Positions 17,145 to 27,405 are shown, counted from the first letter of the stretch. The stretch: 64,000 nt of DNA from Lactiplantibacillus plantarum (GCF_014131735.1 NZ_CP039121.1:1426001-1490000); one strand, 5' to 3'. The notes: generated by a model not told the origin, from the letters alone. Translations and numbers: made by a program.

Positions 17145-18296
17145 ATGCAAGCAGTCGGGTTAATAACTGAATACAATCCGTTGCATAATGGGCATCGCTA
17201 CCATTTGCGGCAAGCACAACAGTTGACCAATGCCGACTGTGTTATTGTTGTGATGAGTGGTGATTGGCTGCAACGCGGTGAACCGGCCATTTTAGACAAG
17301 TGGACACGTGCGAAGCTGGCTTTGGAAAATGGGGCGGATCTAGTAATTGAACTGCCCGTGTTTTTTGCGACCCAACCTGCCCATTTATTTGCACGGGGTG
17401 GTATTGAACTACTCAGTGCACTGGACTGTACGAGTGTTGTTTTTGGTGCGGAACATCCTGAGCTGGACTTTCAACGGTTGGCCACGGCAATTGCGGCGCA
17501 ACAGGGCGACTTTACCCATTATAATGAGACTTTTGCCACTCAGTTTAACGCGGCCTTGCAAGCTGCCACGGGCGTGACGTTGACGGCAGCCAATGATATG
17601 CTGAGCTTCTGTTATTACGCTGCCAATCAGACCCTGGCACATCCGATGCAGTTACTGCCGATCAAGCGTCGCCAAGCGGATCACGCGACGACGACAATTG
17701 CGGCCGATAGTCGCTACGCCAGTGGGACAGCGGTGCGCCAAGCGGCACTTGCACAGGATTGGGCGGCGCTGAAACCAGTTGTCCCGGCCGACACGTTCAC
17801 GGCGCTGACTACGCAACGACTGCAGCGCTGGAGCGACTTTTGGCCGTTTTTACAGTATCAATTGCTGACCGTTGACGTTGCCCGTAGTGGACAGTATGAT
17901 CAGATGGCGGAAGGCTTGGAATACCGGATGCAGGCGATGGCCCAACACGCCACGACTTTTGATGACTTTATTCATCAGGTCAAGTCAAAACGCTATACGT
18001 ATACACGATTGCAGCGGGTGGCGACAGCCGCACTACTACAACTTACTCAGGCAGAAGTCCAGAAAGCACAGGCACATAATTATCTGCGCGTCTTAGGCTT
18101 CACACCTAAGGGGCAGGCTTATTTGCATCAAGTGAAGAAACAGCTCCCGTTGCCGCTGTATACGAAAATCAATCAAGACTTACGCCAGCATGCTCTGAAT
18201 CTCGATTATCGGGCGGGGCGCGTCTATCAATTAATTAATGGGCAATCGCAAGATTTATATCGACAACCATGGCGGTTACCGGTAACAATTGGTTGA
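17145..18296 (+). CDS. tmcAL: tRNA(Met) cytidine acetate ligase TmcAL (YlbM)
   Basis: 383 residues. Nucleotidyltransferase fold with GLITEYNPLHNGHRYHL (HxGH near residue 20), VVMSGDWLQRGEPAILDKWTRA and GAD-LVIELPV. TmcAL activates acetate with ATP to acetylate C34 of elongator tRNA-Met. AGGAGG lies 8 nt before the ATG. Here it closes the yqe cluster directly and precedes yceD-rpmF, the Bacillus ylbM-ylbN-rpmF order. Confidence 0.93.
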   Translation: MQAVGLITEYNPLHNGHRYHLRQAQQLTNADCVIVVMSGDWLQRGEPAILDKWTRAKLALENGADLVIELPVFFATQPAHLFARGGIELLSALDCTSVVFGAEHPELDFQRLATAIAAQQGDFTHYNETFATQFNAALQAATGVTLTAANDMLSFCYYAANQTLAHPMQLLPIKRRQADHATTTIAADSRYASGTAVRQAALAQDWAALKPVVPADTFTALTTQRLQRWSDFWPFLQYQLLTVDVARSGQYDQMAEGLEYRMQAMAQHATTFDDFIHQVKSKRYTYTRLQRVATAALLQLTQAEVQKAQAHNYLRVLGFTPKGQAYLHQVKKQLPLPLYTKINQDLRQHALNLDYRAGRVYQLINGQSQDLYRQPWRLPVTIG

Positions 18297-18363
18297 CCGC
18301 GGCGGGCTTTCTTGATATGGTTAGGTCTAATGACGGGCATTTTGGACTGTCAAGGAAAAAACA

Positions 18364-18392
18364 TTGACAAAGGATTTTTACACAGGTATAAT
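18364..18392 (+). promoter_or_regulatory. Consensus sigma-A promoter of yceD-rpmF
   Basis: TTGACA at 18364-18369, exactly 17 nt, and TATAAT at 18387-18392. A perfect consensus promoter, consistent with high expression of a ribosomal protein operon. Confidence 0.9.
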
Positions 18393-18420
18393 TTATCACG
18401 TTGCATTAGGAGGTTTTTAA

Positions 18421-18975
18421 ATGAAATGGTCACTTTCACAGCTTAAAACATACCGTGAAACGCCACTTCAGTTTGATGAAGCATTGGATTTAAAACACTC
18501 CTTGATGAGCCGTTATCCAGAAATTATCGATGTTAAGTCAGTTCACGCAACTGGGTTAGCGAGTTATGATAAGGATAATGTGTTAATCACGGCGAAGATT
18601 GACGCAATGTTAACATTGCCGTCTAGTCGCTCGCTGACGCCAGTGGATGTCCCATTGGCTTTTCAAATGACGGAATATTATGTTCCTCAGGGAACCGATC
18701 TGAGTCGTTTTGACGAAGAAACTGATACGGTAATTATTTTACCTGAAGATGATATTTTAGATTTTGATGTCGCTGTGGAGGATAATATTTTAATTCACAT
18801 CCCCATGCAGATTCTTTCTGAAGCTGAACAAGACGGCGCCCCGATGCCAACTGGTAAGGGCTGGGAAGTTCTCTCCGAGGACGACCAAGCGTTGCAAGCT
18901 GCAGAACTTAAAACTGTTGATCCGCGTTTAGCTAAGTTAAAAAACCTGTTCCCTGATCAGGAAGACAAGGATTAA
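18421..18975 (+). CDS. yceD: DUF177/YceD family protein
   Basis: 184 residues, acidic, no membrane segment. Position directly upstream of rpmF and the conserved acidic pattern with DDILDFD mid-protein and the C-terminal VDPRLAKLKNLF identify YceD (DUF177), implicated in 23S rRNA accumulation. AGGAGG is 8 nt before the ATG. Cysteines seen in some homologues are absent here. Forms an operon with rpmF. Confidence 0.92.
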   Translation: MKWSLSQLKTYRETPLQFDEALDLKHSLMSRYPEIIDVKSVHATGLASYDKDNVLITAKIDAMLTLPSSRSLTPVDVPLAFQMTEYYVPQGTDLSRFDEETDTVIILPEDDILDFDVAVEDNILIHIPMQILSEAEQDGAPMPTGKGWEVLSEDDQALQAAELKTVDPRLAKLKNLFPDQEDKD

Positions 18976-19034
18976 GTTAGCTAGGCGTATCAAAACACAC
19001 ATTATGTGAATTCACTTGAAGGAGGTGTAGGTTG

Positions 19035-19214
19035 ATGGCTGTACCAGCAAGAAGAACATCTAAGATGCGTAAACGCAACCGTCGTGGTCATATTAAATTG
19101 GCTACACCAAATTTGGCACCATGCCCAAATTGTGGCGAATTACGTGTATCACACCGTGTTTGCCCAAGTTGTGGATACTACAACGGCAAGCAAGTCGTAA
19201 AAGTAAACAACTAA
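19035..19214 (+). CDS. rpmF: 50S ribosomal protein L32, zinc-binding form
   Basis: 59 residues starting [18 protein letters not shown], then a CPNCG...CPSCG zinc ribbon. All four Cys are kept, so this is the C+ zinc-containing paralogue rather than a zinc-free one. GGAGGTG lies 9 nt before ATG 19035. Part of the very conserved yceD-rpmF pair. Confidence 0.97.
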   Translation: MAVPARRTSKMRKRNRRGHIKLATPNLAPCPNCGELRVSHRVCPSCGYYNGKQVVKVNN

Positions 19215-19281
19215 TTGTTAGTTGGTGAAAAGTTGCATTGCGGCCATGGCGCATGGAACTTTTCGTTACCATAATACGATC

Positions 19282-19309
19282 AAAAAGCCCGCTTAGGTGG
19301 GCTTTTTTT
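19282..19309 (+). terminator. Terminator of yceD-rpmF
   Basis: AAAAGCCCGC/GTGGGCTTTT stem with a 4 nt loop and a seven T run at 19303-19309. A textbook intrinsic terminator. Confidence 0.9.
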
Positions 19310-19504
19310 GTTGTCTTCAATTAAGTTTGAGTCGGGACCAGCACTTCTTGAAATAAGGTTTGACTGAGCTGCCAGCGCGGTCAAGCGAGTGGCCTTGCAT
19401 ATTGATTGCGATGAGGCGTCTCCCTTCCGTATACTAAGACTATCAAATAATGGGTACGGCTTCATAATAAGTGTTACTGACGCAGCGACAAGGGGGTTAT
19501 GGAG

Positions 19505-20089
19505 ATGATGAGCAAAAAATATGGGATCGGGTTAGCACTGCTCACCGTGGTTCTGTTAGCTGGATGTGGCACCCAACAGTCGACGCAAAATAAGGCGACA
19601 AGCCAATCAACTAGCAGCCAAAGTAATTCGACCAAAAGTGTGACAGCCAAAACGAAAGTGTCATTAGCCGCAGCCATCAAAAAGTTTCAGCAACAATATC
19701 CGGACGCCAGTGTGACGAGTATTGAGTTAGAAGACCAACTCGGTCGACCGGTTTACACGCTGGAAGGCGTTGGCGGCACCCAGGAACATGAATTACAACT
19801 CAATGGGCGAACCGGGAAGGTCATCAGTAAGCAGTCTGAGATGCTGGATCAAGATGATCAAGCTGACGCTGAGGGTGACCGGCTGAATCTTAACAAGGTA
19901 ATCAGTCCTAGTAAAGCGGTGGCGATTGCCATCCATGATCGTAACGGTGGCTATGCTAGCGAACTCAAGCTCGATAAGGACAATGGCACCACTTACTGGG
20001 AGGTCCAGGTACATCAAGGAAAGCAGCAAGTCGATATTAAGATTGATGCCTATGAAGGTCATATTTTGGAAACTGAGCACGACGATTAG
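19505..20089 (+). CDS. PepSY-domain lipoprotein
   Basis: 194 residues from ATG 19505, which is 8 nt after AGGGGG; ATG 19499 and 19508 are alternatives. Signal peptide with lipobox LLAGC near residue 20, then a Ser/Thr/Gln/Lys-rich linker and two PepSY-like repeats (about 55-115 and 130-194), the second with YWEVQVHQGKQQVDIKIDAYEGHIL. PepSY lipoproteins are anchored outside the membrane and are thought to modulate peptidases or cell wall metabolism; no partner is evident nearby. Monocistronic. Confidence 0.88.
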   Translation: MMSKKYGIGLALLTVVLLAGCGTQQSTQNKATSQSTSSQSNSTKSVTAKTKVSLAAAIKKFQQQYPDASVTSIELEDQLGRPVYTLEGVGGTQEHELQLNGRTGKVISKQSEMLDQDDQADAEGDRLNLNKVISPSKAVAIAIHDRNGGYASELKLDKDNGTTYWEVQVHQGKQQVDIKIDAYEGHILETEHDD

Positions 20090-20203
20090 TACCACGTGGT
20101 TGCTGGTGAAAAGGGGCGGTATGTAGCCTCATTTTGTCAGCAACTAGTCTTGAAATGGTCAGCCGGCTAAACGTATCGCCTATTTTGTAAATCACTGATT
20201 TGA

Positions 20204-21166
20204 TCAATAGCTAGTCGTAATCATCACGTCCGTTTCCATCACACCGAATTCTTGCCACATGATTTGATTGATGGTTTCAATCAGACGTGTGATTTCAATC
20301 GCCGTCATCCGAGGTGGCACAACGATCGTGGCTCGCAGCATGATGAGATTACCATCATAATGAGCCTTGAGAAAAATGACTTTGCGGACACTAGTTAAAT
20401 CAGCAATTCGCCGTTGATAGCGACCTTCAAGGTAAGGGTCGAAATAGTCAACTAGGTTCAGACTACTTTCTCGAAAAATTTTGGTGCCAGTATTGAGGAT
20501 GTATAGCCCTAAGCCGATACTAATCAGGTTATCGAACCACTGAAGGTGGAGCTTGACCGTGACAAGGATCGTAAGAACGGTAGTCAGACTGGTCAACGCG
20601 TCCGTGAAGGTATCACGGCTCGCTGCGGTCAGGGCAGCATTGTTAAGTTTGCGACTCCAATAATGATTGAAGGCCCATAAGACCAGTAGCACCACGAAGG
20701 AAAACCCGGCGGCCAAGCCGGCGATACTGCTGAGGTTTTTGAAGGGGGTACGGGTGGCGAATGTCATTACGCCTTTGATAATAATGTCGATTCCAATGGC
20801 AGCCATGATGGTGCCGGCTAGTAAATTAAAAATCGTCTCAAAACGAAAGCGGGATTGCTGGATTCGGGGTCCTAATTGCTGCTGCTCCGTGGGTGCGATG
20901 GGTGCGCCAAATAAATCGTCATCGTGCGTGCGACTGGCGATGAATAGACCAGTCATGAGTAGCCCGGTCGAAAAAATTCCAGATAAATTATTAAAGGCAT
21001 CCGCACGTAGGGCCTGTGAGTGGCCCCAGCGTGCCCCTAGAAGCTCGATAATAAATAAGCCCAAATAAACGGCCACGTTGCCCCAGAGATGGTGACGGGC
21101 CGTTTTAAGCGAAATAACAACGGGTTGTTCAATTTGATGCCAATCTGGCAGTCGTTGGATAGACAT
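20204..21166 (-). CDS. Cation diffusion facilitator (CDF) transporter
   Basis: 320 residues with six predicted membrane helices in the first 220, then a cytoplasmic ferredoxin-like C domain. CDF metal-site signatures: RADAFNNLSG in helix 2 and SRDTFTDALTS in helix 5, i.e. Dxxx(N/D) and DxxxD. A divalent metal/proton antiporter exporting zinc, manganese or iron. The asymmetric first site (D and N, no His) suggests Mn or Fe rather than Zn, but this is inference. Monocistronic, AAGGAGGCCCCTAATC before the ATG. Confidence 0.9.
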   Translation of the reverse strand: MSIQRLPDWHQIEQPVVISLKTARHHLWGNVAVYLGLFIIELLGARWGHSQALRADAFNNLSGIFSTGLLMTGLFIASRTHDDDLFGAPIAPTEQQQLGPRIQQSRFRFETIFNLLAGTIMAAIGIDIIIKGVMTFATRTPFKNLSSIAGLAAGFSFVVLLVLWAFNHYWSRKLNNAALTAASRDTFTDALTSLTTVLTILVTVKLHLQWFDNLISIGLGLYILNTGTKIFRESSLNLVDYFDPYLEGRYQRRIADLTSVRKVIFLKAHYDGNLIMLRATIVVPPRMTAIEITRLIETINQIMWQEFGVMETDVMITTSY

Positions 21167-21560
21167 GATTAGGGGCCTCCTTACTTATCTTGAATTGGAC
21201 TGCTGGTCAGGATTAGTGGTGCTAGGGTGTCTCTCTGGTAAAAGTGGCCACCAGCGGGCATGTACGAATAAAAAAAGTGCGGAACGTCATAATAACAATG
21301 AGGACACTAGCCTAAACACCACGAACCGATCTATGAAGGTTATCCGTTTATTTTACTGTAAGCCTAGCACGGTGTTTTTAACTTTGTCAGTTGGTGCTGT
21401 TTGAAAAGCAAGTAACCTTGTTGGATGGTTCTATGAAAATTAATTTCTTCCCGCGATAAATTATATGAAATTAATTTTAAAATTTGCGGTCATTTACTTT
21501 ATTAACAGCGTGTTTTTTGGTACGATAGTTGCGTATTAAAAATTGGGAGGCAATAAACTA
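21167..21560. other. Divergent intergenic region between CDF gene and gnd
   Basis: About 390 nt. The right part is AT-rich and must carry the gnd promoter; a TTTATT/TACGAT pair with 17 nt spacing near 21499-21527 is only a weak match. No riboswitch, repeat or open frame with coding signs was found. Confidence 0.45.
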
Positions 21561-22997
21561 ATGAGTAATGAAAAACCACAAATTGGTGTCATTGGGATGG
21601 CCGTCATGGGTAAGAACCTGGCGTTGAACATCGAAAGCCGCGGCTACAAGGTTGCGATTTTTAATCGGACTGGTGCCAAAACTGAAAAGGTCGTTAAGGA
21701 CCATGCTGACAAGCAATTAGTACCAAGTTATAAGATCGAAGACTTCGTGGCTTCACTTGAAACGCCACGACGGATTATCATGATGGTTAAGGCTGGTAAG
21801 CCAACCGATGCCGTTATCGATGAATTATTACCACTATTAGATAAAGGCGACGTCTTGATTGATGGTGGGAACACCAACTTTAATGACACGATGGCGCGTA
21901 ACGCCCGCTTAGATAAATCCGGAATCAACTTTATTGGTATGGGTGTTTCCGGTGGTGAATTAGGTGCCTTACAAGGCCCTTCATTGATGCCTGGTGGTCA
22001 AAAGGAAGCTTATGATTTAGTTGCCCCAATCTTGGAAAAGATTTCTGCTAAAGCGCCTCAAGACGGTGCACCATGTGTGACTTACATCGGCCCGAACGGT
22101 GCTGGTCACTACGTTAAGATGGTCCACAACGGGATTGAATACGGTGATGAAGAGTTAATCGATGAATCATACAATATCATGCGCAACGTCGCGGGCTTGT
22201 CCGTTGATGAAATGTCCGATATTTTTACGGACTGGAACAAAGGCGAATTGAGCAGTTACTTGATCGAAATCACCGCTGACATTTTGTCACGTAAGGATGA
22301 TTTAGGTGCGGATAAGACTAAGCCAATCGTTGACATGATCTTAGACCGTGGGAACAACAAAGGAACTGGTAAGTGGAGTTCCGAAGATGCCTTGAACGTT
22401 CAAGTGCCACAATCCGTTATTACGGAAGCGGTCTATGCGCGTTACATCTCAATGATGAAGAACGAACGGGTTGCCGCTTCTAAGAAATTAGCTGGCCCAA
22501 CCGCTGACGTTGACTTGCCAGCCAAGAAAGAATTGGTTGAGAAGATTCGTCAAGCCCTCTACTTCAGTAAGATTATGAGTTATGCGCAAGGCTTCGAACA
22601 ACTTCGTTTCGCTTCTGAACATTATGGTTGGGACTTGAAGTTCGGTGAACTTGCCCAAATCTGGCGTGCTGGTTGTATCATCCGGGCCCAATTCTTACAA
22701 AACATCACGGATGCTTTTGATAAGAAGCCTGATTTAAATAACTTATTGATGGACGACTACTTTGCCGACATCGCCGCCAAGTATCAACAATCAACACGTG
22801 AAGTGCTTAGCTTAGCAATCCAAGCTGGTGTACCGGTACCATCATTTAGTGCGGCATTGTCATACTACGACTCATACCGGGCCGAAGTGTTACCTGCTAA
22901 CTTGTTGCAAGCGCAACGGGACTACTTTGGTGCGCATACGTATGAACGGACTGACCGTGAAGGGTTATACCATTACAGTTGGTACGAAGAACAATAA
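21561..22997 (+). CDS. gnd: 6-phosphogluconate dehydrogenase (decarboxylating)
   Basis: 478 residues. Oxidises 6-phosphogluconate to ribulose 5-phosphate and CO2 with NADP reduction, the key step of the phosphoketolase/pentose phosphate route. Motifs: [18 protein letters not shown] (dinucleotide site), NRT after strand 2, [16 protein letters not shown] and [20 protein letters not shown] (catalytic Lys and Glu), and the C-terminal tail [14 protein letters not shown]. Start is ATG 21561 with GGGAGG upstream. Codon use is strongly biased, as expected for high expression. Own terminator follows. Confidence 0.98.
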   Translation: MSNEKPQIGVIGMAVMGKNLALNIESRGYKVAIFNRTGAKTEKVVKDHADKQLVPSYKIEDFVASLETPRRIIMMVKAGKPTDAVIDELLPLLDKGDVLIDGGNTNFNDTMARNARLDKSGINFIGMGVSGGELGALQGPSLMPGGQKEAYDLVAPILEKISAKAPQDGAPCVTYIGPNGAGHYVKMVHNGIEYGDEELIDESYNIMRNVAGLSVDEMSDIFTDWNKGELSSYLIEITADILSRKDDLGADKTKPIVDMILDRGNNKGTGKWSSEDALNVQVPQSVITEAVYARYISMMKNERVAASKKLAGPTADVDLPAKKELVEKIRQALYFSKIMSYAQGFEQLRFASEHYGWDLKFGELAQIWRAGCIIRAQFLQNITDAFDKKPDLNNLLMDDYFADIAAKYQQSTREVLSLAIQAGVPVPSFSAALSYYDSYRAEVLPANLLQAQRDYFGAHTYERTDREGLYHYSWYEEQ

Positions 22998-23015
22998 AAT
23001 CATTTTGAATGAACT

Positions 23016-23057
23016 AAACTGTGTCTAATGACGTTACGCGTGATTAGGCGCAGTTTT
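23016..23057 (+). terminator. Terminator of gnd
   Basis: AACTGTGTCTAAT pairs with GATTAGGCGCAGTT with a few wobble positions, followed by a seven T tract. Confidence 0.75.
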
Positions 23058-23165
23058 TTTGTGCTGTGGGTGGCTGTGCGGTAATGATCGTTGGTTTGAG
23101 TGGATTAGAACGTACGTTTGCGTTAAAATTGAGAGTAATGAATAAACGCGAAAGTGGGGGTCGCC

Positions 23166-24515
23166 ATGCGACAAGAATCATTATTTAACCCGGATAAATC
23201 TAGTAGTAGTCCGTTGGCTTACCGGGTCCGGCCAGTGACGCTGGCGGATTTCAAGGGCCAAGAGCATCTACTTGGCCCGGGTAAACTATTACGACAATTA
23301 ATCGCAGAAGATCAGTTACCATCCCTGATTTTTTGGGGACCACCGGGAGTCGGTAAGACCACGCTGGCCGAAATTATTGCGCAACAGACCCAGTCGCACT
23401 TTATTACGTTTAGCGCGGTGACGAGTGGCATTAAAGAAATTCGGCAAATCATGGATGAAGCGGAGGCTAATCGAGATTTTGGTGAAAAGACCATTGTTTT
23501 TATTGATGAAATTCACCGGTTTAATAAAGCCCAACAAGATGCCTTTTTGCCATATGTTGAGCGCGGCAGTATCACGTTAATTGGTGCGACGACGGAAAAT
23601 CCCTCATTTGAAATTAACGCGGCCCTATTATCACGGTGCAAAGTATTGGTCTTAAAGGCATTGACGCCTGATGCATTAGAAGCTGTCTTACAGGGCGCTT
23701 TGCAGAATCCGAAGGGGTTTCCGGATCTTGAGATTACGATGCAGCCTGATACACTACGGTTGATCGCAGAATTTGCTAATGGTGATGCTCGTATGGCGCT
23801 CAATACGTTAGAAATGGCTGTTTTGAACGGTGACCGCGATGGCAAGCACGTTACGATTACTACGGCCGGGTTATCGCAACTGATCAATACTAAGTCGTTG
23901 CGCTACGATAAGCATGGCGAGGAGCATTATAATATTATCTCCGCGTTACATAAATCAATGCGTAATAGTGATGTTGACGCGGCGATTTACTGGTTGATGC
24001 GGATGCTAGCCGGCGGTGAAGATCCGCTGTATATCGCTCGGCGTTTGATTCGGTTTGCGAGTGAGGACATTGGGCTAGCTGACCGGCAGGCATTGCCACT
24101 GACGGTAGCAGTCTTTCAGGCGTGCCAGTTGATCGGTATGCCTGAGTGTGACGTGAATTTGACGGAAGCAGTGACTTATTTAGCCTTAGCACCGAAGTCC
24201 AATGCATTATACGCGGCTAAATCGGCAGCGCAAGCAGATATCAAAGCGACGGGTAATTTACCGGTCCCCTTACAGATTCGCAACGCACCGACAAAATTAA
24301 TGAAAGATTTAGGTTATGGTTCTGATTACAAATATGCCCATGATACAGCGGCCAAATTAACCACGATGACGACGATGCCACCTGAGTTAAAACAGCACCG
24401 GTACTATGAGCCGACTAGCCAGGGACAGGAGAAAGCCTGGCAACAGCGCCTAGCTGCTATTCGCCAGTGGCACCAGCAACATCCGCAAACCGAACCGTCA
24501 GATGATGAGACATAA
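23166..24515 (+). CDS. rarA: Replication-associated recombination protein RarA (MgsA)
   Basis: 449 residues. AAA+ core with Walker A WGPPGVGKTTLAEIIA (near residue 56), Walker B FIDEIHRFNKAQQDA and sensor 1 IGATTENPSFEINAALLSRC. The C-terminal half has the SLRYDKHGEEHYNIISALHKSMRNSDVDAAIYWL region that defines RarA/MgsA, then FASEDIGLADRQAL. Acts at blocked replication forks with SSB. ATG 23166 follows GGGGG, while a GTG four codons earlier overlaps it. This copy matches the family better than the 5675-6943 paralogue. Confidence 0.95.
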   Translation: MRQESLFNPDKSSSSPLAYRVRPVTLADFKGQEHLLGPGKLLRQLIAEDQLPSLIFWGPPGVGKTTLAEIIAQQTQSHFITFSAVTSGIKEIRQIMDEAEANRDFGEKTIVFIDEIHRFNKAQQDAFLPYVERGSITLIGATTENPSFEINAALLSRCKVLVLKALTPDALEAVLQGALQNPKGFPDLEITMQPDTLRLIAEFANGDARMALNTLEMAVLNGDRDGKHVTITTAGLSQLINTKSLRYDKHGEEHYNIISALHKSMRNSDVDAAIYWLMRMLAGGEDPLYIARRLIRFASEDIGLADRQALPLTVAVFQACQLIGMPECDVNLTEAVTYLALAPKSNALYAAKSAAQADIKATGNLPVPLQIRNAPTKLMKDLGYGSDYKYAHDTAAKLTTMTTMPPELKQHRYYEPTSQGQEKAWQQRLAAIRQWHQQHPQTEPSDDET

Positions 24516-24599
24516 AGATTGCAATTTAATGAGAATTCACTAAAATTAGATTTGGGTGAGGAGCAGACCCTGGTTGGGGTGTAGGAAATTCAGCGTTTT

Positions 24600-24616
24600 C
24601 ATGTTAAAATAACATG
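24600..24616. promoter_or_regulatory. Palindromic candidate operator upstream of the two-component system
   Basis: CATGTTA-AAA-TAACATG, a perfect 7 bp inverted repeat with a 3 nt centre, about 90 nt upstream of the response regulator. It overlaps a -10-like TAAAAT. Possible autoregulatory site; inference. Confidence 0.4.
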
Positions 24617-24705
24617 TTGTACTAGCTTAATGCAGGTTAGTGGTGATAAATCACTGATTCGTACGGTTTTTAGATAAGTTGAATATTAGGAGTGACTAAA
24701 AGTAA

Positions 24706-25392
24706 ATGAGTCGAATATTAATTATTGAGGATGAAAAAAACCTCGCACGCTTCGTTGAATTAGAATTAAAATACGAAGGCTATGATATTCAAGTCGAATA
24801 TAACGGCCGTAAAGGGTTAGACGCAGCGTTAGCTGAAGATTTTGATGCCATCCTATTAGACCTGATGTTACCAGAACTGAACGGTTTGGAAGTCTGCCGG
24901 CGGGTTCGTGAAGTCAAGAACACGCCGATCATTATGATGACGGCCCGTGACTCCGTGATTGATCGAGTTTCCGGCCTGGATCATGGGGCAGATGATTACA
25001 TTGTTAAGCCATTTGCTATCGAAGAATTACTTGCCCGCTTACGAGCACTATTGCGGCGAATCGATTTGGAAAGTGAACAACAAAGCACTAAACAAACGAC
25101 CGTCACTTATAAAGACTTGACGATTGAAAAGGAAAACTTAGTCGTTAAACGTGGCGACGAAGTCATCAACTTGACGAAGCGTGAATATGAACTGTTATTA
25201 ACTTTAATGGAAAATATTAACGTTGTCCTCGCTCGTGATGTCTTACTAAACAAAGTATGGGGTTACGAATCAGAAGTTGAAACGAATGTCGTCGACGTTT
25301 ATATTCGTTACTTACGGAACAAGATTGACCGACCAGGAGAAAAGAGTTACATCCAAACTGTTCGTGGGACTGGATACGTGATTCGTTCTTAA
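24706..25392 (+). CDS. OmpR-family response regulator
   Basis: 228 residues: receiver domain (1-118) with acidic pocket IEDEKN, phosphoacceptor D in ILLDLMLPELNG (near 52) and Lys in VKPF. A winged-helix OmpR/PhoB DNA-binding domain (about 130-228) ends DVYIRYLRNKIDRPGEKSYIQTVRGTGYVIRS. It resembles the ArlR/CsrR (CovR) group. Overlaps the kinase gene by 1 nt, so they are cotranscribed and coupled. The regulon cannot be read from the sequence. Confidence 0.93.
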   Translation: MSRILIIEDEKNLARFVELELKYEGYDIQVEYNGRKGLDAALAEDFDAILLDLMLPELNGLEVCRRVREVKNTPIIMMTARDSVIDRVSGLDHGADDYIVKPFAIEELLARLRALLRRIDLESEQQSTKQTTVTYKDLTIEKENLVVKRGDEVINLTKREYELLLTLMENINVVLARDVLLNKVWGYESEVETNVVDVYIRYLRNKIDRPGEKSYIQTVRGTGYVIRS

Positions 25393-27035
25393 TGACTGAC
25401 GCTGATACGAATCAAGTGACGCCTAAACCACGGCGCCGTTGGTCATTAAAATGGAAATGGGCGCTCGGGACCGCAATTGGGTCCGCGCTCATTTTTATTT
25501 GTTTTTCATTATTGGTCTATAAGAGTTTCACGAACCTCTTATTGCACCAAGAACAACGGAACGTGGCTAGTGCTGTTACAACGGTGCAACAATCGTTGCG
25601 AACGGAGTCGAAAGGGCTGACCATTAAGTCGGTGGCCGCTAAATTGCAACCCGAGGCGAGCGTTGAACCGGCAACTACCATGAGTGAACGTAAGCATGGT
25701 GTGCTGCAAAGTAAAATCTTTTCAGATTCCGATTTAACAGCCTTATCCCGCACAAACTTAGCTGTGACGGTTTATGATCCACACGGGAACACACTCTATC
25801 TATCCCGCAAGGATGCACATGAGTTCTCTAAGAATAAGACGCGTCAGGTGGTGTTGATTGGCCGAGGAAGTGATGCTGAATTAGTTGGGCGGGCGCCCAT
25901 TTATGCGGCTAGCAATCACCGTTTGATCGGTTACACCCAGGTCACTGATAATTTGGCGGAATACCATTCAACGACTCAGAATTTGATCTGGATCTTTATT
26001 GTAATGACAATGATCACTATTTTTGGTGCCACGCTACTGGGCTACTTCTTAGCTGCGTTTCTATTACGGCCAATGCGTAAAATCAAACAGACGATTAATG
26101 CGGTCAATGATGATCCGCAAACTGACTCGCGAGTGCCCGATCTTAAACGCAATGATGAATTGTCGGATTTAGCAGTTGTATTCAATGATATGCTTGATCA
26201 GATGCAACGCTATATTAATCAACAGCAGCAATTTGTTGAAGACGTTTCCCATGAATTACGGACCCCGGTGGCAATTATCCAGGGCCATATGGAGTTGCTG
26301 AATCGATGGGGCAAGGATGATCCACAAGTGTTGTCGGAATCATTGGCGGCTAGTTTGTCAGAAACCAAGCGAATGCAGAGCTTAGTTCAAGAAATGTTGG
26401 ACTTATCGCGTGCTGAACAATTGGAAATCAATTTTAGCCATGAGACGTCGGACGTTCAGAAGTTAGTGACGCAAGCATTTAACGATTTTACGATGATTCA
26501 TCCCGACTTTCATTTTACGTTTGATGATGATGTTAAAAAGCCGGTGTATGCTCAGATTTACCGTAATCACCTCGAGCAAATTCTGATTATTTTATTGGAT
26601 AATGCGGTCAAGTACTCGACACGACGTAAAGAAATCCATTTATCATTATCCACGGATTATCGCTACATTGAAGTCGCCGTCCAAGACTTTGGTGAGGGTA
26701 TTTCTAAGGACAATCTCGATCGGGTTTTCAACCGTTTCTATCGGGTTGATAAGGCGCGTAGCCGTGATAAGGGTGGTAACGGGTTAGGATTATCCATTGC
26801 GCAACGGTTAGTTGAAGGTTACCATGGTCATATTAGTGTTGAATCTGTGGTGGGCCAGGGCTCGATCTTTCGGTTCCAGTTACCGATTCTACGGGACGCG
26901 AAGCTCTTAGCTAAGGCCGAGGCTGAAACGAATGATGTTGAAAAGATTGCCAAGTCGGAACTGCCAGCCGGAATCCGACCAGCTACTCGTGATGAAGATG
27001 AAGCGCCCTTGGATGATCATGAGCACGACCACTAG
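25392..27035 (+). CDS. Sensor histidine kinase (ArlS/CsrS-like)
   Basis: 547 residues: membrane helix about 24-45, an extracellular sensor of about 150 residues, a second helix about 198-222, HAMP, H-box VSHELRTPVAIIQG, N-box ILLDNAVKYS, and G boxes DFGEGIS and GNGLGLSIA. The C-terminal tail after the ATPase domain is unusually long and acidic (about 55 residues, ending DHEHDH). Partner of the response regulator just upstream. Signal unknown; the CovS/ArlS-like architecture suggests envelope or stress sensing, which is inference. Confidence 0.93.
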   Translation: MTDADTNQVTPKPRRRWSLKWKWALGTAIGSALIFICFSLLVYKSFTNLLLHQEQRNVASAVTTVQQSLRTESKGLTIKSVAAKLQPEASVEPATTMSERKHGVLQSKIFSDSDLTALSRTNLAVTVYDPHGNTLYLSRKDAHEFSKNKTRQVVLIGRGSDAELVGRAPIYAASNHRLIGYTQVTDNLAEYHSTTQNLIWIFIVMTMITIFGATLLGYFLAAFLLRPMRKIKQTINAVNDDPQTDSRVPDLKRNDELSDLAVVFNDMLDQMQRYINQQQQFVEDVSHELRTPVAIIQGHMELLNRWGKDDPQVLSESLAASLSETKRMQSLVQEMLDLSRAEQLEINFSHETSDVQKLVTQAFNDFTMIHPDFHFTFDDDVKKPVYAQIYRNHLEQILIILLDNAVKYSTRRKEIHLSLSTDYRYIEVAVQDFGEGISKDNLDRVFNRFYRVDKARSRDKGGNGLGLSIAQRLVEGYHGHISVESVVGQGSIFRFQLPILRDAKLLAKAEAETNDVEKIAKSELPAGIRPATRDEDEAPLDDHEHDH

Positions 27036-27058
27036 GTAATCGAGTCATTTATGAATTT

Positions 27059-27099
27059 AAAACGCACATTCAAGTTAATTTAACTTGAATGTGCGTTTT
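27059..27099 (+). terminator. Terminator of the two-component operon
   Basis: Perfect 19 bp inverted repeat (27059-27077 and 27081-27099) with a 3 nt loop, ending in GCGTTTT. The rest of 27100-27344 shows no gene. Confidence 0.8.
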
Positions 27100-27344
27100 C
27101 AGTATGGATAATTGCGCTGTAATGAATTTTAAAGCCGCGGCCTATGGGATCATATCGTGATTTTGAGGGAGGCCTGGATCAATATTGAGCATCGACTGAC
27201 AGTTCGATAGGGCGCAGTAAGATGCTGATTAAACGACGAATAGGTTGTACACCAGCAGGCTGGGTTTAATCCTGATTCAGATTGATCCGACTCGAAATAT
27301 ATTTAAGCTGACCGATATTTGTTGGTATGTTCATCATGAAACCA

Positions 27345-27373
27345 TTTTCACAAGTAACCTTTTTTGGTATAGT
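27345..27373 (+). promoter_or_regulatory. Promoter of the UbiA prenyltransferase gene
   Basis: TTTTCA at 27345-27350, 17 nt spacer and TATAGT at 27368-27373, about 33 nt before the start codon. Confidence 0.5.
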
Positions 27374-27405
27374 GGAAGAGTAGTTAATTTAATCAGGGGG
27401 CGAAG

